A DNA stretch of 64,000 bases from positions 2,976,001-3,040,000 of the forward strand of contig NC_088940.1 in assembly GCF_033473495.1 (NCBI RefSeq), given 5' to 3'. The notes below the pieces were generated by a model that searched no databases, was not told where the DNA came from, and saw only the letters and a list, made by a program, of their open reading frames with translations. Both the position numbers and the translations under genes were made by a program. Shown one piece after another: positions 21,492 through 33,960 of this stretch (positions within the stretch are counted from its first letter, which is position 1; each line of letters opens with the position of its first letter). This DNA is from Cercospora beticola (lineage: Eukaryota > Ascomycota > Dothideomycetes > Mycosphaerellales > Mycosphaerellaceae).

Positions 21492-22551
21492 CTGAGCCAA
21501 GTGCAGGAGAAGCATATTGTAGCGGCTCATTTGCGAGCACTCAACAAAATACATCGAGGTGCAATGGAACCTAATCAACAGATCCGGCGCAAACGTAGCG
21601 TTGGTGATGCTCGCGACTTGCGACACCTCATTTGTCTGCCAAGTGTTGCGATTGCTTCCAGCTCTTGTTTGTTTCATGACTTGGCTCAACAGATGACCAA
21701 CACATCGCCAGCGAGCAGCCTCACGTCTGGAGGACGATGAGGCACTCGCTGCGTTGCGAAACAACGTATTGCTCCTCTCATAAGCATCGAGATGCTCGAA
21801 GACGCACAGCGCCATTCGAAAGTCTGACAAAAGTAGCACGCATCACGACCAGAAGAGTGTCGGTCGGGACGATAAGAGAGCCGGTTTGTCTAAGCTGACG
21901 ATGCATGCAATTGCAATCATGTGATAGGCACATTCTGTCGAGATGTGCGTCCAGAGCGAAAGAGCGCAACGTACAAAAACGGCACTTCAATGTGGAGAGC
22001 AATATAGCTGAGGCCTAAACGACTGCGTGGTGCTTCAATGTGCGACACACTGGCTGAGAGTTGGCTGGAACACGCTCGGTGACGAAGCTCGGAGAGGAGG
22101 GGGTTTTCCCCTGCCAGCGCTGAAGGTTCAAAGACGATTATCAATTGGCAGTGCATTGATTTTCCATTGAGCGTGTCGCTCGCAAGCAGCATTGTTGTCC
22201 TGCTGGGCTTGCCTATTCCAGTATCGCGGCATTCTGGTCTACACTACGCGAAGCGATGACGATCACTCGCTGCAAGCGACCTTTCAACTACGTTAACACT
22301 GTCCACCACGAGCACCGGCATCACGCACCAAGCGTCCGCTGGTCCGCAATCTATTCTGCCCCTCACAATATCATCCTCAACCAAGCTTTCAATAAAGGCT
22401 TAATGCAAACACGCATTCCATCTTGCAGCCACCTTCGCTTTTTGCCGGGAGATGCGTCTATGTGAAACGGGTATAGTCGTTACTCAAACTAGCTGCCGAA
22501 GCAGTGGATCATGCCCCGTTTCAGCATCGATTGCAAGACGACTTCTTGCAA

Positions 22552-22577
22552 GGCTAGACCACAGCTCCACTTTAGCC
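22552..22577. promoter_or_regulatory. Two XlnR/Xyr1-like sites upstream of the xylanase
   Basis: GGCTAG at 22552-22557 (plus) and TTAGCC at 22572-22577 (GGCTAA on minus) form an inverted pair about 300 bp before the GH11 ATG. GGCTAR is the known XlnR/Xyr1 core. Hexamers occur by chance, so pairing and position carry the weight. Confidence 0.45.
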
Positions 22578-22776
22578 GACAACGTGTTGCAGGACTATCC
22601 AACAGCAGGTCATAGGGTCGCAGCCAAAATATGCGTTTGATCAAATGCGAAGACATCGTTGGAGATGACTGGACAGACCGTGCATGAAGACCGCGAGTTG
22701 GCGTAGATTCTGTTCTCGTCAATTTACCCGGCATGTTTGGGACGACACTGGACGGTGTCTATCCTCTCGGCCAAGA

Positions 22777-22784
22777 TATATAAG
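22777..22784 (+). promoter_or_regulatory. TATA box of the GH11 xylanase gene
   Basis: TATATAAG lies 95 bp upstream of the xylanase ATG, within the usual range for a strong, regulated fungal secreted-enzyme gene. Confidence 0.65.
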
Positions 22785-22878
22785 CCCAGTCTCGGAAGTC
22801 TTGTCGACGATAAACTTCCTCCCAAGCTCCTCATCACATCCTGGTCACTCAGCCTTCTTCGGCTCAATCACAACAACA

Positions 22879-23609
<731 letters not shown>

Positions 23610-24049
23610 GGAGTTGCGGATGTGTGAGATGAGGAGTTGTGGTGGTGGGTGATGCTTGATGCATGACCAACGAAGAAAGTTCGGGAGAGCAAGTACTAGC
23701 TACGCTTTCCAGCCACTCGTTTACATGTACGCTTTGGAATGTTTGGCTGTGTGTATAGCCATTTTGAGCCAGGTCCGCGACCAAATCATTCTCTCTCATG
23801 AAGAAATTGCACAGAGCATGGGCAATCTTTCTCCAATAAAAGCTCAGCATGGGCTGCTGCAAGTGTACTGGATCTTCTCTACAGCCCAACCCAATCGAAG
23901 TCGGACTGGAGACCAAGAAATCGCCATATCTGTGACGGATGGTTTGTTCTCCTGGTACGGCTTTGCGAAGCAGGCATATACACATCATCTCTCTCGAACG
24001 CTTGATGAGACGAGTAAGATGATCTTCAATGAAACAGTTACGTGTACTG
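23610..24049. other. Short convergent spacer between xylanase and P450
   Basis: 3' flanks of both genes; no further feature seen. Confidence 0.6.
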
Positions 24050-25972
24050 TTATCCATCCCAGGCCCCCTCAATAGCCCCAGCCTCAACTTGCAACTCCCT
24101 CGAATCCAACGCATTACGATCCTCCTCGTTCTTCCTCTCTGTAACAACAAAATTCATATTCGTATGAACATAAAACCCGACAACCATTTCATCAAAAGGT
24201 TTATCAAGCCGGCAAGGTTGGAGATTGAATCGCAGTAAAGTCTGCGGTTGGAAAGAATCAGTAAACAAAACGGAACCATCGTTGTGAAAAAGAAGAGAAG
24301 CAAAATTGGGAAAACTCACCTCCAAAATCGCCTTATTCAACTCCATCATCGCAACGCCCCTCCCCAAACATCCAAACCTTCCATACCCAAAACATAACCC
24401 CACCGTATCCGTCATCCTCGCGATCCTCTCACGCTCTTTCTCCGCATGAGCTGCCTCATCCACGCCCTTGCTGCTACTTCTTAGAGGCAACCACCTCTCC
24501 GGCCTAAAAATCTCGACATCCTCCCCAAAAATCTCCTCATGCCTCATCATGCCCCAACTATTCCAACCTATTTGCGTACCTCCAGGCACGAATTTCTCCT
24601 CGCCATCGACGTCGATTCGGACTCCGTCGTCAGGAACGCGTTTGGCTAAGAGGCCGGTGACGGGTGGATATATTCTTAGTCCTTCCTTGATACAGGCTTG
24701 CAGATAAGGTAATTGCCTTGCTTCCGAATCTTGGATGACTGGTCGTGAGATTCTACCCTCGGCAATGCCAGCTTGGGCTTCCGCGAGCAAACGCTGCAAA
24801 ACAGGTGGGTTTGTGGAAATGAAATGTAGAGCCAGACGGAGAGCGGAAGCAGTACTGTCCGATCCTGCAGTGATTTGGGTCAGAGTTTCGCTTTCGAGTT
24901 CGCCTTGCGTGAGACCTTTGTTGATGAAGGCGCTCAGCATGTCTTGTCGTACGACAGGTTTGTTGCCAAAGCGTTCGCGGACACGATCAGCTGCGAAGCC
25001 CATTACGCGACCGAGACCACGTTTGTCTGTGCTTTTGGGGAGAGCGGCTTTGAGGAGGGGGAAGTTGAGGAGTTTGGTCAACTCGGTGTAGACGCCAAAG
25101 ACGATGATTGCAGGAAGGAATTGTGCCAGGTTCTCCAGATATCCGAACGGATCTTCATCTTTGTCGAGAAATCCGAAAGGTTGGCCAAAAGCGATTTTGG
25201 AAATGACATCTAGGGTGAAGAAAGACGTGACACGTCCGAGATCAACAGTCTTGAAGATACCTTGATCAGGCTTGTTGAGATACTTTTGGCTCAGAAGTTC
25301 ATGCATCTGCAATAGCTTCTCATCTACTTCCTGCTCCAGGTGGAAGTTCTCTTTGCCGGAGTAGCCTGGAGCCATGCGGTTTCGGATATCGGCATGTTTC
25401 CTTTCGTCGATGTATGATGTGATGTTGTCGCGCTCGGGATGAAGCTTGAGAGCGGCATACCAAGGACCTCGTGTAAATGGAGACCGAACTGCATTCATGC
25501 GCTTGAGGATTTCAGGATCCGAGGAGATGAGCATGCCAGGTGCGATGCGTGCCGTCGAGCCTGTTCTGGTCAGCCAACATTTTGGACATGTACACCGCGG
25601 GTCTGGACTCCGGAACAGGTGGAGGAGCGAGGTGTTGGAGCTGTAGCAAGGTGTGATACATCACATTTGAATATCCATGCGCCCTCTGTGGCCATGCCGT
25701 GCCGCACGCGCGCAGCTAGTGTAACACAGACACGAGATCGACAAGGTATATATGCCATTATAGGAAATCGCATCGAACATACCATACTTTCGATTGACAT
25801 CTGTGAATATCCTGTTCATGCGACCGCTACCCTGAGTTTTGAGCAGCCATAGTCTTGACCACCCGCTGGACCAGTGGCCACCAAAGTGCTTGAGAGCGAA
25901 GTACTGCCGGGATTTGCGGAAGATGAAAAGAGCTAAGATTGCAAGTACGAGCAGGAGCATTGAAGGAGCCAT
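24050..25972 (-). CDS. Cytochrome P450 monooxygenase, 540 aa
   Basis: Exons, leftward: 25972-25783, 25560-24320, 24241-24050; introns of 222 and 78 nt; total 541 codons with stop. An N-terminal membrane anchor (SMLLLVLAILALFIF) precedes the catalytic domain, so it should sit in the ER facing the cytosol. The I-helix reads AGSDSTAS (about 295-302). The ExxR motif is EGLR (356-359), then the PERW motif (FRPERWLP), and the heme loop FGYGRFGCLGRG with Cys about 461. Overall form resembles pisatin-demethylase-like fungal P450s. The substrate cannot be told from sequence. The 222-nt intron is long for this genome, and the joined frame KYG-STARIAPG is what supports it. The 78-nt intron is a multiple of three and open, so retention would insert 26 residues just after the heme loop. 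Confidence 0.93.
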
Positions 25973-27495
25973 TGCGCTGGGATTCCGTAGACGTTGTGGA
26001 CCCGCTCGTGAGCTGTCGTTGGGAAGCAGCTCAAATCCTTTTGCCGTTTTTGAAGATGTGCAGAATTTGTACTCAGTCGAACACCAAGTCCTCGGTATAC
26101 AGGTCCTGTGGACTTTGAACTTCCTGAATGGGTTGAGAGTGCGTTCTCAACTATGCTGAGCAAGCTGTGGTTCAAAGGGGCGTTTGATTGGTTGTCAATG
26201 ACGCTTGTTTCATGCCACCGGATGTGTAATTCCTTCCACGTGGGAAATCTCAAGTCGAAGCTGTACGTGCCCTGGCCATGGCATTCGAGAATGCGATTGA
26301 AGACGTGAAGACAAGAGAGAGTACGTGCAAGAGCGTGGGCAATCAGCGCACGCGAGATTGGCACTAGTGTCGGCAACGAAAATGCCCTTGACACAGCTTG
26401 TGCACCCGAGGTGTGCATCCAGTAGGCTGTGGGGTTGAGTTGAGTGAGCGAGCCCTCCATGTTGCCCATACCGGGCCATGATAGGCTTGATCTCCGCATG
26501 ATGTCGAGTTTTGGCAGGCTCACCGTGTTTGCCGCAATGCGATCTTTTGCCAATCGATGCAGCTTTCCACAGCCAGCCAACAGCGGTTGCAGCGGTCGGT
26601 GAACGGGGTGGACAGGAGATCTCCGGGTGGCTGCATTTTCTGACTGCCCTTTTCGCCGTGCCTGTCAGTCCACGTGGCGATGACAGGCGAGGACTGCCGG
26701 GATGAGAAAAGTCGCCGCTGGACTTGTTCTCTCCATATTGCGAGTTGGAGTCGCTTTGCCGTGGTCTTCGATTGGCAGATGGAGGGCGGCCAGAATTGGA
26801 CAGGGATTGCGGTCTCCATCCTTGCTCCTCTCGCGTGTTCGGCCAGTCCGAGGCGCGGCGATGTCTGATGCCGGGAGGATGGCAGCGTGACGCCAGAGAC
26901 GGTGTGGTTGAAGTCGAGAGCTAACAATGCTTCAACAGGGTCGGGAGGCGGGGAGCACTGTTCCACCCGCGCTGGCCGGCGTCAAGCTGCAACGTGAATA
27001 TGCAGCAGAATGTGCAGTGCAGCGGCGGCCATTTCCAACGCAGGCAGTTGCTGTTAGTTGCTGTGTGCCAACGGGCGAAGTCGCGTTGCGGGACACGAAA
27101 GGAAAGGCAAGCTCTGCATCATTATCGCTTAGATAAACGGCTATGCACATCCTTCTGGTCTGGTACCGAAAAGCCGCGCGAATCGTTGTCGATTCCCGCC
27201 ATCCTTACACAGTTTGACTGCAGAGCTTTGCTTGAGGCGTCTCGTTCGATGCATCTGAATTCCTTTCTTGGCAACAGCGTCGCGCTCCGCCAGAGATGAG
27301 CCGTGCCGTGTGGTCGTGAGAGCTGTTGTCAGTACACAATCATCTCGCTCCCGTCACGCGCATTGTATATTGAGGCGGAGGAGTGAGAGAGAGGTCGGAA
27401 CAAAGAACACAACATTCGCGGCACTGGCTCCGGGCAATCCAAGGGACTCAAAATCTAGCCAAGCCCGCCGATCTTGTACGATCGAGCAGTGAGCA
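25973..27495. other. Intergenic between P450 and methyltransferase (divergent)
   Basis: Upstream regions of both genes. A 215-codon minus frame at 25933-26580 overlaps the P450 start and has no recognisable domain, so it is not called. The rest holds only short overlapping frames. Confidence 0.5.
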
Positions 27496-28854
27496 ATGGC
27501 GGAAGACAACAATATTCCGCGACCTGGCTCACTTAATGGACATGATCAACAGCGAGCGCCAGCCTCAGCTAATAGCTCCGCTAAGCGCGCGCCGCCGAAC
27601 AGTGCAAACAGCAACAATGACTCAGACGAACGCCAGGCCATCGAACGTGAACTTGCAGCAAAACTACGAGGCACAAGAGATTACTTCAACAACCTGCCAA
27701 CCTCAGATTCAAATGCCGCTCCGGTGAACGGAAACTATGCGCCGACCAGTAGCGATACACAGCCGCAAGCAGCAAATTCAGATCCGCAGTTCGTCGTCGC
27801 CAACAACAATGGCGACGGGAATGCTGGAGATCAACAGCAATCGCAGGTCTCCTTTGACGCAGGCCAGAACGCCGAGGAGCAATCTCTGGAAGTCGACGAG
27901 CTAGATACTGACTCTGCTCTTGGCAGTGACACAGAGAGTCAAACGGCATCCTTGAGCGAATCCATTTACAATTATCGGAGAGAACACGGTCGGACTTACC
28001 ACGCATACAAAGATGGCAAGTACATCTTTCCCAACGACGAGCGAGAGGCGGACCGCTTGGATTTGCAACACCACTTGTTGCGGATAACGTACGCCAACAA
28101 GCTGTACTTCGCGCCTCTCCAGAATCCCAAACGTTGTCTCGACGTCGGAACAGGAACCGGAATCTGGGCAGTGGACTTCGCGGATGAGTGGCCGGAATGT
28201 CAGGTGATTGGCATAGATCTCAGCCCAGGACAGCCCAATGTGGTCCCACCCAACATCAAATTCATAGTGGACGATGCGGAAGACCAATGGCTGTACGACG
28301 AGAAGTTCGACTTCATCCACGCGCGCCTCATGTCGGGATGTTTCGCAGACTGGCCAGCTTTCATTCGTCAAGCGTATGACAATCTGGAACCAGGCGGCTG
28401 GCTGGAGCTGCAAGATTATGGCCTGCCGGTGAGGTCGGCGGACGGAACACATCTCGATACCCACATGCTGCGCTGGGGCGAGTTACTCCTCGAAGCGGGT
28501 CGAAAAATGGGAAGACCACTGGGTTCAGATGTCAGCGAGCATTTCGAAACGTGGCTAGAGCAAGCTGGGTTCGTCGACATTCAGCACAAAATGTTCATGT
28601 GGCCGACATCTAGCTGGCCTAAGGACCCATTCATGAAAGAGTTGGGCAGGTGGACGCAAGTAAATATTATTGATGGACTCGAAGCCTTCTGTTTGGCCTT
28701 GTTGACGAGAGGACTTGGGTGGCAAAAGGAGGAGGTCGACGTGTTTGTTGCGAGGATTTCGAACGACTTTCGGAACAAGAAGATTCACGCATATTTTCCG
28801 ATGCCAGTGGTATGGGCAAGGAAGCCTTTTCCGGGAGAGATGGCGTTCCATTGA
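27496..28854 (+). CDS. LaeA-like class I SAM-dependent methyltransferase, 452 aa
   Basis: Single exon from ATG 27496. Residues 1 to about 150 are low-complexity (Asn, Gln, Ser, Asp) and probably disordered. From about 156 comes the usual fungal form SIYNYRREHGRTYHAYKDGK. The SAM-binding motif I is LDVGTGTGIWAVDFA (215-229), then an acidic motif II (VIGIDLSPGQP) and DFIHARLM/PGGWLELQDYG. This is the pattern of the TAM/LaeA-like methyltransferases that are abundant in filamentous fungi. Some members, such as LaeA, control secondary metabolism in the nucleus, but most are uncharacterised and the substrate is unknown. It is divergent from the P450; a shared metabolic role is possible but unproven. 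Confidence 0.92.
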   Translation: MAEDNNIPRPGSLNGHDQQRAPASANSSAKRAPPNSANSNNDSDERQAIERELAAKLRGTRDYFNNLPTSDSNAAPVNGNYAPTSSDTQPQAANSDPQFVVANNNGDGNAGDQQQSQVSFDAGQNAEEQSLEVDELDTDSALGSDTESQTASLSESIYNYRREHGRTYHAYKDGKYIFPNDEREADRLDLQHHLLRITYANKLYFAPLQNPKRCLDVGTGTGIWAVDFADEWPECQVIGIDLSPGQPNVVPPNIKFIVDDAEDQWLYDEKFDFIHARLMSGCFADWPAFIRQAYDNLEPGGWLELQDYGLPVRSADGTHLDTHMLRWGELLLEAGRKMGRPLGSDVSEHFETWLEQAGFVDIQHKMFMWPTSSWPKDPFMKELGRWTQVNIIDGLEAFCLALLTRGLGWQKEEVDVFVARISNDFRNKKIHAYFPMPVVWARKPFPGEMAFH

Positions 28855-29724
28855 GGTATGGCCAGCGGCTTGTTCAGTTCTATACATTCATCAGCAATGG
28901 CGAATGTGATGCTGTCCCTGTTCTCAGCAGTTAGTCATATATCTTCGAGTGGCGAAAACTCTGCTGGTCAGTAATAACATCGACAGTCTACAAATGTTGT
29001 TGGGCCTAAAAGTGTCTTTGTCGCTGACCATTGACGCCGTTCGCCGAACGCGTAGTACGCGCGCGTCAAGTCGTGCACCTGAGGCGTCATGTCATCAGTC
29101 TACACATCACGCCACAGAATGAAACTTTTCGCCATTTCCGACGCTGAAGATGGTCTTCCTGAAGCCGTGGAAAGACGGCGTAGGTTGCAAGTGACATCGG
29201 CCATCACAGTCTGCAGTTCTCGGTGCCCTGGCTGCCGCGACTTGCCGACGCGCGCGTATCGTTGTATCCCCGCATTCGGCCGATAACAGATAAGAAGGCG
29301 TTCTTGCATCATCGGCTGGCGGATGGAGCACCGTGGCAACGCCAGACATGTGAAGGCGCAGCGACGAGCGCAGTGAAACAAGCTGGTGGCGACGTCTCGC
29401 ATCTGAAGCCGCGAGAGATTGAGTTGCGAGTGGCAGGTGAAAGGTGGCTAGAACAAGTGAACAGCTCGCGGCTGCCTCGCCATGATTCGCCATTCGTCAT
29501 CACTCGTGGTTCGAGAAGGCACGAACGCTACGCACGGACCCTCGTGACTGTCGACCTGCCTGTTTGCTTCGCCTCCTCCGCCGCTACAAGTACCTGCTGA
29601 CTTCCTCTCTCTTCCTCCACCTGAACATCAACACCAACCACACCCATTTGCACGGCAGCGCACTTCAGCATCACACTCATCAATCAGCAACACACTCGAC
29701 GACACACCACACCCAATCGCAATC
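28855..29724. other. Intergenic; polyubiquitin promoter and leader
   Basis: The last 120 bp before the ubiquitin ATG are rich in C/A and CT tracts (CTCTCTCTTCCTCC, repeated CACAC), typical of strongly expressed fungal genes. No gene supported in the remainder. Confidence 0.55.
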
Positions 29725-30488
<764 letters not shown>

Positions 30489-31230
30489 AGGCTTTGACGA
30501 CTTTGGCTGCATCCGATGTGATTAGAGCACGGGCGGCACTCTTGCAATGACTGTTATGAGCGAGCGGGTAGAGGTTGCCGGCGAGCAGCACTCTTAAATG
30601 AAATGAATGAAGTTTCGGGCTTCCACCTCCTGACTTGCTGTGTCTCTCCAGCTTCCTTTCTTAAATTATTTCTTCGTTTGCCATGAACTCGCCTGCCTAA
30701 TGCCTTGAGTCTGCCTCAGTATGTCACCGCTCTTTGATCGTGGGCGCGGGCGTCTGCCTCGAAGTTCGACCTGGGGATGGTGACGCTTCCGCTTTTAGCT
30801 ACGACCTGGTCTTGCGAGACTCTGCGACAGCCCGTTTGCCAGTACGACGGCAAAGTGTGAGCTCAGCACCATTGCAAACACCCACAACAGCATCGAGTGG
30901 GGTGGTTGGGGATGTTGGGGTCGCTCGGATGGGTCCGCAGGCCAGTACGGTATTGCTTGGCAACATTCGCAGATGGCTTGCCAAAGAGTGCACTCCATCC
31001 CACCAAGTACAATGCCACTCTTTCTCACCTGTCCAGAACGCATCCCACATGCCACGCTGTAGCACGTAATCCTCGTCAGTCAAGTAGGGTCAAACAGGCT
31101 GCCTCAGGACTGCTTTCCTGCCCGGAGTAATCGTGGATTGCGACCACCACAAAGAAATCTTCTCTGCCTAACTCTGCAACCTAAGTCATAACACAATGCT
31201 GTCTAGTGCGCCTGTAGGTTCCCGAGTGTC
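30489..31230. other. Intergenic between polyubiquitin and the RING protein
   Basis: 3' flank of polyubiquitin and upstream region of the next gene on the same strand. No gene or clear element seen. Confidence 0.55.
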
Positions 31231-33396
31231 ATGTCTCACTTCTTCTTTCACTTGAAGCTCGAGCTGTATCCCACTCCAGCAGAGAGCACCACCAGCTCCA
31301 GCGACCAGGCAAGCTCTTCTTCCAACACCACATCCTTCTCCACTGCCCAGCAGCGATTCACCCTTCGGCCTGGCATCGACATCTTCAGCAAGACCGCCCT
31401 TCCGGCTCACCGCACGAGCAAGTGGCCTAGTCAGACCTTCGCCAAACGAACGAGCCCGTCAACAAACCGATCATCTACACCGACGCGCTCATCGTTCGAC
31501 TCATCCTCCAACCACATCTCGCCCGAGCACGATCGAGTGAAAGAGTCGCATGGGAACGCCTTACTACTGCCAGAGCGCAGCTCGAACCTCAGGAGAGACC
31601 TGCCGCCTTCGCCGCGCATACCTGTCACAACCAAACACTCGAACGAGGCAGCAGCGCAGGACTGGCGATACGATAAGGTGGAAATTGAGAGCATAGACAT
31701 GGAGAAGAGCAAGACAAGTTCCACTGGTGGCCTACACACCAAAGCTGTATACGTGCCGAGCGATTCCAAGACGACAGAAGCAGGCTGGGGCGTCGTCCAC
31801 CTCTACCGCGACCTGGAAGAGAGCAAGGCTTTGGATGCAGATGGTCTACCGCAGAAGAGCTTGGAACGTACGTCGAAAGGATCAGAACAAGATGGCAAGT
31901 TCGATCCAGAAGACTGCTCGACATTGTGCATACTGGCAGTTCCTAGCTGGATGATGCCTTCAGATCTGCTCAGCTTTCTAGGCGAACAGGCAAGAGAGGA
32001 CGTCAGCCACTTTCGATTAATCCGCACAGCAAGAGCGAACAAGTACATGGTGCTGTTGAAGTTCCGTTCGTCAAAGAAGGCACGAGATTGGCAGAAGGCG
32101 AACAATGGACGCCTATTCAGTGATCTGGAACCGGAGAACTGTCATGTCGTCTTCATCAAGAGCGTCGAATTTCTGTCGCCTGACGAGGGCGTGACCTCGA
32201 CGACATTCCCGCACAACACCAATGATCCCTTCACTGCGTCAAATGGGGCGAACTCGATACTACTCAGCAAGCCTATGCCGCCGCCACCACCGAATCTACT
32301 CGAGCTGCCGACATGTCCAGTGTGTTTGGAGCGTATGGATGAGACGACTGGGCTACTCACCATTTTGTGTCAGCACGTATTTCATTGCGCATGTCTTGAG
32401 AAATGGCGAGGCTCAGGCTGTCCTGTCTGCCGATATACTCATGCTCCTTCATATACCTTTCCATACCCACGTCCAGGTGGGCCAGAAGATGAAGAACAGG
32501 AAACCATGTGTTCAGTCTGCGCCGGCACGGAGAATCTTTGGGTCTGTCTCATCTGCGGCAACATTGGCTGCGGACGGTACGACTCTGCTCATGCCTACGC
32601 TCATTACGAAGAGACGAGCCATTGCTACGCCATGGATATCAACACGCAGCATGTGTGGGATTACGCCGGTGATGGATACGTCCATCGACTCATACAGAGC
32701 AAACCACCTACGACTCCTGCGGTCACTCATGATGGATATGGCTCTGGGTATGTCGACATGCCAGCTCGCAGCCGCCACGAGAACGAGGCTTTCAGAGCAG
32801 AAGGTGGCGACAGCGTCCCTCGCGAGAAAATGGAGAGCATGGCGACTGAGTACACATATCTACTGACCTCGCAACTCGAAGGGCAGCGTCGCTACTTCGA
32901 AGAACAAGTCGCTCGTGCTGTCGACAAAGCTACACAGGCCTCGCAACGTGCAGAAGAAGCTGCCACTCATGCGAGTAAACTCGAAACCGAAGTCTCACAA
33001 CTTACCACCAACCTGACCGACTTGAGAACTCAACTCCAGGCCGCCGAAACTAAACTTGAGAAGGCGGAGAAATCCCGCGCGAAATTCGAACAAATGGCCC
33101 GGGACATGGGAAACAAGTGGCGAGAAGAAAAGACGATGAATGAAGGCTTGAGTCAGAGAATCACCAAAGCGGAGGAAGAAGTCAAGACTGCGAAGGCGGA
33201 AAAAGAAAAAGTTTTGCAGGAGAAGAAGGATTTGGAAGATATGAATCATGATTTGACAATGTTTATTTCTAGTCAGGAGAAGGTGAAGGAGTTGCAGGAG
33301 CAAGGGGAGGAGGTTGTGGAAGGGCATGCTTATGCGCCGGAACAGCAGCAGCAGCAGGGTGGGAAGGGGAAGAAGGGGAAGGGGAGGAAGAAATAA
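31231..33396 (+). CDS. BRAP2/ETP1-type RING and UBP zinc-finger E3 ubiquitin ligase, 721 aa
   Basis: Single exon from ATG 31231. Order: Ser/Thr-rich N-terminus; BRAP2 RRM-like domain about 185-315 (TLCILAVPSWMMPSDLLSFL, KYMVLLKFRSSKKARDW); a Pro run (PPPPP, 350-354); RING finger 362-400 (CPVCLERMD, CQHVFHCACLEKW, GCPVC); ZnF-UBP about 427-485 (CSVCAGTENLWVCLICGNIG, HYEETSHCYAMD); coiled coil about 540-695; and a basic Lys/Gly tail after a run of Gln. This is the domain set of human BRAP (BRCA1-associated protein 2) and yeast ETP1. The UBP finger binds the free C-terminus of ubiquitin and the RING recruits E2. Yeast Etp1 acts in the response to ethanol; the role here is inferred. It sits directly downstream of polyubiquitin on the same strand. 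Confidence 0.95.
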   Translation: MSHFFFHLKLELYPTPAESTTSSSDQASSSSNTTSFSTAQQRFTLRPGIDIFSKTALPAHRTSKWPSQTFAKRTSPSTNRSSTPTRSSFDSSSNHISPEHDRVKESHGNALLLPERSSNLRRDLPPSPRIPVTTKHSNEAAAQDWRYDKVEIESIDMEKSKTSSTGGLHTKAVYVPSDSKTTEAGWGVVHLYRDLEESKALDADGLPQKSLERTSKGSEQDGKFDPEDCSTLCILAVPSWMMPSDLLSFLGEQAREDVSHFRLIRTARANKYMVLLKFRSSKKARDWQKANNGRLFSDLEPENCHVVFIKSVEFLSPDEGVTSTTFPHNTNDPFTASNGANSILLSKPMPPPPPNLLELPTCPVCLERMDETTGLLTILCQHVFHCACLEKWRGSGCPVCRYTHAPSYTFPYPRPGGPEDEEQETMCSVCAGTENLWVCLICGNIGCGRYDSAHAYAHYEETSHCYAMDINTQHVWDYAGDGYVHRLIQSKPPTTPAVTHDGYGSGYVDMPARSRHENEAFRAEGGDSVPREKMESMATEYTYLLTSQLEGQRRYFEEQVARAVDKATQASQRAEEAATHASKLETEVSQLTTNLTDLRTQLQAAETKLEKAEKSRAKFEQMARDMGNKWREEKTMNEGLSQRITKAEEEVKTAKAEKEKVLQEKKDLEDMNHDLTMFISSQEKVKELQEQGEEVVEGHAYAPEQQQQQGGKGKKGKGRKK

Positions 33397-33960
33397 GTTG
33401 GCGGTGCGGTGTTTTCAGCCTTCTGGTCTTGAGGAGCGGTTGTGGAGGTGCAATCCAACGAATTCGAGCTTACGATAGAGAATTGTTGATTCGGTTGATG
33501 TATACGTGTGTGACACATGTACTTCTATCATTGTCCTGCCCCCTCAACTGTGTTTTCATTTCTCTTGGGGTCCTTTTTCTCTCCATTTCCTACCTCCTTG
33601 TCTATTTCCCTGCTCGTTCAATTCAAGTTCGCGATTTTGTGTCGAACTTTGGTGCTGGAAGCTTGTCATTCTTCTGCTTGTCATGATTCCACTGCGTTGA
33701 TTCATGTCATGCATTTGAGTTTCGCAAGAATGCATTAAAATCTTCGTCCGCGGTTTCTCGAGACTGGGGAGCCGGACGATTTGTCAAAATCATTGGAGGT
33801 GTGGTCACAAGGATGACGGGAAGCATGAGGCAGTGTTACACAGTCGAGATGAGGATAAATGACGCGAGGAGATCGAAGTCATAGCAGTCATACGACTCCA
33901 GAGGACGATGCATTGAGGACAGTATTGAGCATATCTATACAACTTTCCTGTCATCACTCA
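33397..33960. other. Convergent spacer between the RING protein and nucleoporin genes
   Basis: 3' flanks of both genes with a T-rich stretch near 33530-33600. No gene seen. Confidence 0.6.

Larger units (their letters stand above)
21492..22878. other. Intergenic; xylanase promoter at its right end
   Basis: No gene supported in 21.5-22.5 kb; the 158-codon minus frame at 21363-21839 overlaps the regulator's end and has no domain. The last 350 bp hold XlnR-like sites and a TATA box of the xylanase gene (listed separately). Confidence 0.55.

Noticed and set aside
25933..26580. 215-codon minus frame upstream of the P450
   Set aside because: It overlaps the P450 start region, contains no domain, and lies where promoter sequence is expected.
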